Positions 58,036 through 64,000 of a stretch of 64,000 nucleotides of DNA are shown piece after piece. This DNA comes from Arthrobotrys musiformis (Eukaryota; Ascomycota; Orbiliomycetes; Orbiliales; Orbiliaceae): the NCBI GenBank assembly GCA_036971715.1, contig JAVHJL010000002.1:3132501-3196500 (forward strand). The letters are read 5' to 3'. A program made the translations under genes and the position numbers. Numbering within the stretch: the stretch's first letter is position 1; each line of letters opens with the position of its first letter. Below the pieces are notes generated by a model. The model saw only the letters and a list, made by a program, of their open reading frames with translations. It was not told where the DNA came from and made no database searches.

Positions 58036-58539
58036 ATGCCGCCGCCGCAGAGAGACAACTTCCTTATATCCGTCCTCTTGATAGTTATGGTCTGCCTACT
58101 GGGGATTATCGGCATTATCATCTGTTATTCGTTAAACCTCAACTCCACCAACTCACAAAAGCGGGACTGTATCAGTCGATATGCACCCGTAGTCTCGCCC
58201 TCGACGGATATTTATCCTTATTCGTACCCTATATCTACCATTCCGGCGATTATCTCTGCAAATAATATCTTTACGGCGACTTATGTTGATTTGAACCCAA
58301 CCGGGGGGTTTGATGTCGGGGGGTTTGTGGTGGGATTGGTGAAGGGTGTATTAAGCCTTCCCATCCGATGTTGCCGCTGGATTTCCGGGCTGTTTGCGGG
58401 GCTATACGAACATATTACCTCTCTTATGGCGAAAATATATGCCAGCTTTGCAACGAATATAGTCCTACTCTTGCGAAAGATACCGATACAATTAAATATA
58501 CTGCCTCCGTGGGTGATGCAGGAAGGCATGCGTGGTTAA
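58036..58539 (+). CDS. Orphan membrane protein (167 aa as an unspliced frame; 3' end uncertain)
   Basis: The frame starts MPPPQRDNF and has a strong N-terminal membrane span at about residues 9-33 (LISVLLIVMVCLLGIIGIII). An N-glycosylation site follows (NST). The second half is hydrophobic and amphipathic (GGFVVGLVKGVLSLPI, then ISGLFAGLYEHITS). I do not recognise the protein. The promoter elements upstream support a transcript here. The 3' end is doubtful: a G-rich frame in another phase runs from 58517 to a TAG ending at 58675 and reads like protein (YSLDIHPIRAGVLAFETL). The real gene may therefore contain an intron I cannot place. An overlapping frame (57897-58265) is also long. A non-coding transcript is possible. 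Confidence 0.45.
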   Translation: MPPPQRDNFLISVLLIVMVCLLGIIGIIICYSLNLNSTNSQKRDCISRYAPVVSPSTDIYPYSYPISTIPAIISANNIFTATYVDLNPTGGFDVGGFVVGLVKGVLSLPIRCCRWISGLFAGLYEHITSLMAKIYASFATNIVLLLRKIPIQLNILPPWVMQEGMRG

Positions 58540-59267
58540 GAATCTGGGGGTGGGGGGGTATAGTCTTGATATCCACCCTATTCGGGCGGGGGTACTGGCG
58601 TTTGAGACTTTGGGGTGGGAAACGCTGGCGGGGTGGTTGAAAGATTGGGGGTTGGGGGAGGTTGGGCGGGTGTAGGGTTCTTTTTCAACAAGGGAATCCT
58701 ATATGTTATGGTTTTATATTTAAGTGTTTAAGAGTATGGGGTTCTCCTTTGGATTGGGGTTGAGAGTACTCGAGTAAGTGCTAATTGCTGTATTGTTTAG
58801 AAAGATATCGACGAAAACGAGGTTATGAAGTTACGACGTTACGAAGTTACGAAGTTATGAGAACAATTTAATGAAGAAGATGCAACGGAGGGGGTGTTGA
58901 GAGGAGGGATGCGAATGCATATGCATATGGGGTACAAGTTTTCCTTTGTGGTTTTGAATTCAATTTTCTCCCTTTTCATGATCAATGCATCCTCCATGTC
59001 CTTTGCTCTTGTTTTGTTTCTATATATGCGGTATCTTCTACATACAAGATACCCGTATACATTTGCCATTGTTGGATATATATTTTATGAAGTATATATC
59101 CTATTGTTGTACCTCATTAATTTACTGCTATCCTATTGTTTATACTCTGTATTGCGTTATAAATCCCTGCCTCTTGCATCTTGATCAATTGATCTTTTCC
59201 AAATACTATTTAGTAGATAAAGTACCTTAGTACCCCCCCCTTCTCACCTGTTCCTTTCATCTTATAC

Positions 59268-59285
59268 CAATATCGATCGATATTG
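59268..59285. repeat. 18-bp perfect palindrome CAATATCGATCGATATTG
   Basis: A perfect inverted repeat without a loop, read directly. It is 1.26 kb upstream of DUF3759 copy C. It may be a dimer-binding site or chance. Confidence 0.9.
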
Positions 59286-59707
59286 AAATGTTTAAATACT
59301 GACATGCACTCACCTACCAATGTACATATATCTATACAGATCCATCATCCCCACCCTTGTGGTGTACTTGTAAATTTTCTCTCGCTCTGGAAAGCAAAAT
59401 CTATGTAAACGCTGGGCCCGAAAGATTTTATTCGCGGTTGTGATTATGTTTTCGATCTAACTTTGGGCGGCTAACTAATTTAATCGATCACCTGCCCGGT
59501 AGATCCGAGATATACCGTAGAAAGTCAGCCCTAGCGGCTGCGCAGAGCTCTCGGGGTTTTGTTGGCGGGGTGTACCCGAATAACTCGGCCGTTCATTTAT
59601 TTCCGAGAGATCGAGGGAAAGGGCATATGACCTTCAAGATCCTTCATAATGATTTATCAATAAAGCTTAATCATATTACATTGAATATTCCATTGAAGGA
59701 ATATAAA

Positions 59708-59715
59708 TGACGTCA
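59708..59715. promoter_or_regulatory. CRE-type octamer TGACGTCA
   Basis: A perfect ATF/CREB-type bZIP site 834 bp upstream of the DUF3759 copy C start. Stress-activated bZIP factors of the Atf1 class bind such sites in fungi. The distance makes a direct role uncertain. Confidence 0.3.
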
Positions 59716-59745
59716 TGGTGCATGTGCCCAAGCTTGCAAGTCGTG

Positions 59746-59769
59746 AGCTTGGAAGCTAGCTTGGAAGCT
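59746..59769. repeat. Perfect tandem duplication of AGCTTGGAAGCT
   Basis: Two identical adjacent 12-bp units. Each is itself nearly palindromic. Further AAGCTT palindromes lie on both sides (near 59730 and 59778). Read directly. Confidence 0.9.
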
Positions 59770-60283
59770 GGTCAGCCAAGCTTTGGTACGAAGACTAGTG
59801 CTAAGTTCCTTCGCACGGCGGGTGACCTAACGTTATAAGATCGACCTGAAAGAGGCTGAATAATTATAATCTAGTAGGCTGAACTGCGGTCCCGTTATCC
59901 GGGGACTAATTATATTCTCCTGGAATATTCTGTGACGTGCTTCTAGCGTAGGTGCTATGGTTGGGAGTAGTTGCCTATACGGCTTAGCTTTGCTAACTGC
60001 CAGTGCGACTAGACTGCCTGGAGCTAGTGCGTCTGTATATGGAAAGGAAGATAAGCTCCGAGCTACCGAAGCTTGATGACAAAATACTGCAGGAAAATCA
60101 GGGATTTGGGAAATGCAGGGTGGTTTTGTCGGTTGTGTAAGCTGGTCGGGATGCGCGGAGTCGGAGCTATTGGATCTGAGCTCGTCTTAGATATGGGGTA
60201 TGAGATCATGTAATCTAGCTGTAATCTATTCTTGAAGAGTCATTGGCGGGTATTATTAAGTACTCTGTGTGAAGATACTGGAG

Positions 60284-60290
60284 TATATAA
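60284..60290 (+). promoter_or_regulatory. TATA box (TATATAA) of DUF3759 copy C
   Basis: TATATAA lies 259 bp upstream of the start codon, a spacing similar to the boxes of copies A and B. Confidence 0.45.
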
Positions 60291-60548
60291 ACTGCGAAGA
60301 GGCTCGGTGGGATTTCCTGATATATTTATTTTCTCTATCGAAATACAATAGTAAACACCGTTTTGACATCGCAGCCGTTATACGGAATATACAAATCTAT
60401 CCTCTAATTTCAAATCGAGATTGATAAATTTATAAAGATACAATTATCTTTGAGAGATACTTTTTACAACCTTCACCCCCAAAGCAGTGACGAGATCGAA
60501 GAGCAATTCAAATACCACTACAATAAGCTGCTAGTATAATCCATAAAC

Positions 60549-61070
60549 ATGGGTTCCCACCACCATCACCACGAAGGTAATTCCCCACTCCATACCAAAT
60601 AAAACAAAAAGATACTAACCAGAAGGAAAGAAAAAACAGACCACAAACCCTCCCGCGCAAACTCCCTCATCGCAGGCGCAGCCGCCTTCGCCGCCTTCCA
60701 CGCCTTCGAATCCCACCAAAAGGCACAGGGAAAACCCGTCTCCCACGCACTAGCAAAGGAACTCCTAGCCGCCTTTGCCGCCGCCGAGGTCGAGAAGCTG
60801 ATCGAGACCAAGGGGCGGGAGAAGTGGGAGGATTATAAATCTAGATCGAGGTCGAGATCGAAGAGTCGATCCGGGTCTTTGGAGAGGTATGGTGATGAAG
60901 TTGGGGAGAGGGCTAGGGAGATGTATAGGGAACGGTATGAGGGGATAACTGAGGGGTATGAGGAAGAGGAGGAGAGTAAGCATAGGCATAGGCATAGGCA
61001 CAGAGAGATCGAGGAACCCAGGAGGGGGAGTCATAGTCGTGAGAGGAGGAGGGAGAAGGTGTACTATTAG
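60549..61070 (+). CDS. CipC-like DUF3759 protein, copy C (152 aa, two exons)
   Basis: Exons are 60549-60576 and 60640-61070. The 63-nt intron has a CTAAC branch site and splits a codon as G|AC, exactly as in copies A and B. The second intron of A and B is absent. The N-terminus is strongly His-rich (MGSHHHHHED). The core reads ANSLIAGAAAFAAFHAFESH, then KPVSHALAKELLAAFAAAEV and EKLIETKGREKWEDY. The S-H-E-L hallmark is changed to N-S-L-I. The tail is longer than in A and B and is Arg/Ser and Glu-rich (SRSRSRSKSRSGS, then EEEEESKHRHRHRHRE). The RS repeat resembles nuclear SR-type tails, an unusual addition for this family. It is more similar to copy A than to B in the core, so the set is not a simple tandem series. 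Confidence 0.85.
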
Positions 61071-61536
61071 AGACGGATTGGACTGATACCCCCTTTCTTT
61101 CTTTTTGCGCTGTAGTTCTGTCTTTTGTTAGTGTCGTATCTCTATTACCTTGCTTACCTGTGTCTCCTGGTGTTTATTTGTCTTGTTTAGAAGTCTGGTA
61201 TTGCTTTGTATTGTACCTGTAATATACATCGAATGAAGCATGAAGTCACGAAGTCACGAATTCACGAGGCGGGAGAGTAGCCTTTGGAAAATGCGTTGTG
61301 TTGTGAGTCCACCTGTGCGACCAAGCGGCTTAAAAAAAAAAAATTAAAAAATTCTGTGCGACAAGCTTCAAAACCTCCAATTCGTCCGTCAATATCAATA
61401 TCAATATCAAATCCCAAGCTTCAACTTCAACTTCACCAAATCAACATCTCCGCCATAACCCCTCATTCAGACCCAACATACCCGACCAATCCTTCCCTTG
61501 AGAGAGAGCAGTAGAATAGAATAGGATAATAAAAAG
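61071..61536. other. Short intergenic between DUF3759 copy C and YAR1
   Basis: It begins with a T/C-rich 3' flank of copy C. A GAAGTCAC-type repeat is near 61239-61268. From about 61,380 the strand is C/A-rich and almost without G, including AATATC repeats and CAACTT repeats. That is the likely leader of the ankyrin gene. Confidence 0.5.
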
Positions 61537-62283
61537 ATGGCACCACCCACAGTCACAAAACCAACAATAACCCCACCACCCCCCACCCTCGACGAAGACA
61601 TAACCGACGACCTCCTCTACTTCAGCCGAACAAACGAACTCTCCGACCTAAAAGAAACAATCACAACCCTCTCCACCTCCCTAAACCGGTATCCGCTCGA
61701 AATCTCCGCCGCAGCGGTGGACGAATACAGCGGTAATACATGTCTTCACATGGCCGCGGCGAATAACCACGTACAAATCGTTGAATATATATTATCCCTC
61801 GAGGCACCGCCTATTGCCACCCCTCCGGCCCCGGCTGCGGCTGATGCGGATGTTATTACGGTACCGACGGGGTATTTGAATACGCTGCTTAACTTTCCGA
61901 ATGAAAGTGGGAATACACCGTTACATTGGGCTTGTTTGAATGGGCATATTGATACGGTTAAGGTGCTGGTTAAGGCGGGCGCTGATCCCGGCGTGTTGAA
62001 TGCTGCTGGGCATGATTGTGTTTATGAGGCTGAGGTTAACGATAAGAGCGAGGTTGTGGAGTGGGTGTTGAACTTTGCGGAGGGGTTGGAGAGTGGAGTT
62101 GGAGTTGTTGGGGATGATGAGAAGGGTGAGGAGGACGAGGGGAAGGATAATGCTGAGGTATTGAGGGATGAGGGGGGAAGTCATCGGGAGAAGGTGGAGG
62201 GGGGTGAAGTGAAGGAGGAAGGAGATACAGCTGCTGCGATTGGGAAGCTGGAGATTGAGGATAAGGAGCCTACAATACGGTGA
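61537..62283 (+). CDS. YAR1: Yar1-like ankyrin-repeat protein, probable uS3 chaperone (248 aa, intronless)
   Basis: Two ankyrin repeats are clear: GNTCLHMAAANNHVQIVEYI at about residues 66-85 and GNTPLHWACLNGHIDTVKVL at about 128-147, followed by KAGADPGVLNAAGHD. The order and wording (LHMAAANNH, LHWACLNGH, GHD-x-x-YEAE) match yeast Yar1. Yar1 binds newly made ribosomal protein Rps3/uS3 and delivers it to the 40S precursor. A low-complexity Ala/Pro loop separates the repeats. The C-terminal ~70 residues are Glu/Gly/Lys-rich, longer and more acidic than in yeast. The composition of the gene switches from C-rich to G-rich along its length to a remarkable degree. Two-repeat ankyrin proteins are easily confused, so the YAR1 name is good but not certain. 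Confidence 0.8.
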   Translation: MAPPTVTKPTITPPPPTLDEDITDDLLYFSRTNELSDLKETITTLSTSLNRYPLEISAAAVDEYSGNTCLHMAAANNHVQIVEYILSLEAPPIATPPAPAAADADVITVPTGYLNTLLNFPNESGNTPLHWACLNGHIDTVKVLVKAGADPGVLNAAGHDCVYEAEVNDKSEVVEWVLNFAEGLESGVGVVGDDEKGEEDEGKDNAEVLRDEGGSHREKVEGGEVKEEGDTAAAIGKLEIEDKEPTIR

Positions 62284-62860
62284 ATTCCTCTGACGGGAAC
62301 AAAATAATGGGTAGAAATCGAATATAAAAAAAGTTGAAAATTATCTTATGCCGATACCAATGGCCGGTCAAATGCGAGTTAGGGGTTGATATGCATGGTG
62401 ACCCATATTGATATCACGATGCCTGGCGGATATAGACAAAAGCCTTGGTATATGAGACTATCCTTTCAGTCATTATGCCATTATAGACGGCTTGGTGGAT
62501 TTCTGAAGACAACACGTGCAACACAAGTATCATTCCCGTTTGCCCCGTTTGTTGCCTCCAAAACTTCCACTTTTGACAGAGCTATAAGATCACATGACCT
62601 CGTACCAGGCTGTTCAACGCGTTGGATTCGACGCGATAATGTTACATAATCCTTCAATATCAATGCAATTCGAATTCAGAGTCTTGGATCAGCTGGATCT
62701 CAGTGTATACATCATCATATATTATATTATTATCCACAAGAGAAATATTATATATATAGATGAAATACCGAGAAGGCCACCATCATGGCATCTACTCACC
62801 ACCCAATCCATATCAATTGTTCCAATACAATACCCCATCGATTCGAGATGATATAAGGTC
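62284..62860. other. Intergenic between YAR1 and the last gene
   Basis: No gene is supported. A TATA-like AT-rich stretch (TATATTATATTATTA) at about 62718-62732 lies 130-140 bp before the next start codon and may be its core promoter. Confidence 0.4.
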
Positions 62861-63995
62861 ATGGAGGAGCCAACATCGCTCATTGTCCTGAAGAGGGCAT
62901 ACGTAGACATCATCTCGACGAGAGAACTCCGCCAATTCACCCAGTTTAATGGGGTCTCGCGGAACACGGCCGGTGCATTCTCCACTTTTGTTTCGGAGAG
63001 AGAGCAGGAGAGCGAGAACGAGAGGAGTTGTATACGGTATATATACCATCTCATTCTCTGATCCTCTGTTTTTGAAGGCTACAATGAAGCTTATATGGAA
63101 TTTGGGGGAGCTATAAGAACAGTGTATAATAGCCGCTTGTCGTACGTCACGATGGAGATACCGCATTTCATCCATGAAATTGCAACTGATTTTGTCGAGT
63201 TTCTTTGGTGGGCTTGGACACGTGATGAGAGTGTGCCGGCTGGTGCGGGGGATCTGTTTTATAGTGATCCCGCTCCGAGTTAGTACCCCTCCTTCCCTCC
63301 AATACTGATAATTACTAACTGTGCTTGTATATAATCCAGTGGCAACAGAATTTGTGGGTGATTACGCCGGCTCGTATAAGAATACTGCGTTCTTCATAGG
63401 CCCCGGGGGACAAAACTTGCCCACTGTTGTTCTCGAAACGGGGTTTCTGGAGTCGGCGGTGAACTCGACGAATGATAAGGATATGTGGTTTCAGGGAACC
63501 GGTGGGGTGACGAGGGTGGTCATTTTTATAAATACCATACGGGGTGACGGGGGGTATGCGGTTTTTTTGGAGGTTTGGACGCGGAGGGGGTATCAGAGGG
63601 CTGTATGTATTACCTTCACCCCTTTGTTTGTGGGGCATGCTAATTCTGAGGGGATGTATAGAGGGTGTATCCGCGACTGGTTGAGGGCGAGTCGGATCCG
63701 GTTCTTGACATCAGCGACCTTTGGGGGGCTGTTCCTGTGCCGGCGGGGTATGGGGGTAACCAGCTGACGCTTTCGAGGGAGGATCTTAAGGGCTGTTTGA
63801 CGAAGGTGCGTACCATTTATATCTACGGGAAGTTGTTCCTTGATTGTTTTGAGAAGTGCCTAAACTTATAAAATGTATATATATCTAGGTAGCCTGATCA
63901 TGGATCACCTTGAGGACCTGCCGGCGAGGCGGGAGGACTTGTACGAGTCGGCTGGTAGTCATGGTCTGACAATTGGTTCGGATGGGATTTTGTAG
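62861..63995 (+). CDS. Fungal protein with possible PD-(D/E)XK-like core (295 aa, five exons)
   Basis: Predicted exons are 62861-63029, 63078-63278, 63340-63602, 63662-63809 and 63889-63995; introns are 48, 61, 59 and 79 nt. Phases agree at every junction, and the last exon gives a stop just inside the window. The central part has the pattern NLPTVVLETGFLES, then NDKDMWFQGTGGVTRVVIFI. This resembles a family of uncharacterised fungal proteins with a VxExG-(F/W)-SES motif, a acidic-then-W segment and a hydrophobic strand. I believe that family has a restriction-endonuclease-like fold. The expected ExK is ETG here, so catalysis is doubtful. The later part (LDISDLWGAVP ... LTLSREDLKGCL) fits the same family. 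The last intron uses a weaker GTACCA donor; the stronger GTGCGT four bases earlier would truncate the protein. Function unknown. Confidence 0.6.
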
Positions 63996-64000
63996 CTCGA

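Larger units (their letters stand above)
58676..60548. other. Intergenic, promoter side of DUF3759 copy C
   Basis: It contains ACGAAGTT-type direct repeats near 58826-58858, an 18-bp palindrome at 59268-59285, a CRE-type TGACGTCA at 59708-59715, a 12-bp tandem duplication at 59746-59769 and a TATA box at 60284-60290. The frames near 58.9-59.2 kb are AT-rich and have no motif. Confidence 0.45.

Overview
The window is nuclear DNA of a filamentous ascomycete (Pezizomycotina). The evidence is short GT..AG introns of 48-193 nt, many with a CTAAC-type branch site, and a typical fungal gene set: an Opi1/CCG-8 repressor, Sec9, Sgt1, a Urc4 (DUF1688) protein, a PQ-loop vacuolar transporter, Yar1, and three CipC-type DUF3759 proteins. 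I recognise fourteen protein genes in 64 kb, with gene-free stretches of up to 9.6 kb. That low density would suit a Pezizomycete-like genome, but I cannot name the species. No tRNA, rRNA, CRISPR array or intact transposon was recognised.

Layout. 1-20 kb is a gene-containing block: a large disordered protein (-), a small membrane protein (-), OPI1 (-), SEC9 (-) divergent from SGT1 (+), and a disordered protein with a conserved VWCDRAQ block (-). 20-29.6 kb holds no gene I can support and is rich in homopolymer runs and microsatellites. 29.6-42.7 kb holds two single-pass membrane proteins with Ser/Thr-rich N-terminal parts and long disordered cytoplasmic tails. They flank a same-strand pair of DUF3759 genes. 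42.7-51 kb is again without a supported gene, apart from one convincing isolated intron near 48.9 kb. 51-64 kb holds URC4, the PQ-loop transporter, an orphan membrane protein behind 12-bp repeat arrays, the third DUF3759 gene, YAR1, and a five-exon gene with a possible PD-(D/E)XK-like core.

How the genes relate. Most are unlinked housekeeping functions: exocytic fusion, Hsp90 co-chaperoning, phospholipid gene repression, pyrimidine catabolism, vacuolar amino-acid transport and uS3 chaperoning. The accessory theme is the DUF3759 family. Its three copies share an exon-1 splice phase and a TATA box 190-280 bp upstream, and they carry divergent His-rich ends. This suggests an inducible stress-response family that expanded locally.

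The strongest signal not explained by the gene list is compositional. The sense strand of many genes is C-rich at the 5' part and G-rich at the 3' part, on either DNA strand. It is most extreme in YAR1 (65 C and 13 G in the first 150 nt; 13 C and 68 G in the last 150). Several genes are then followed by a pyrimidine-rich sense-strand 3' flank. All splice sites were placed by eye and are predictions.
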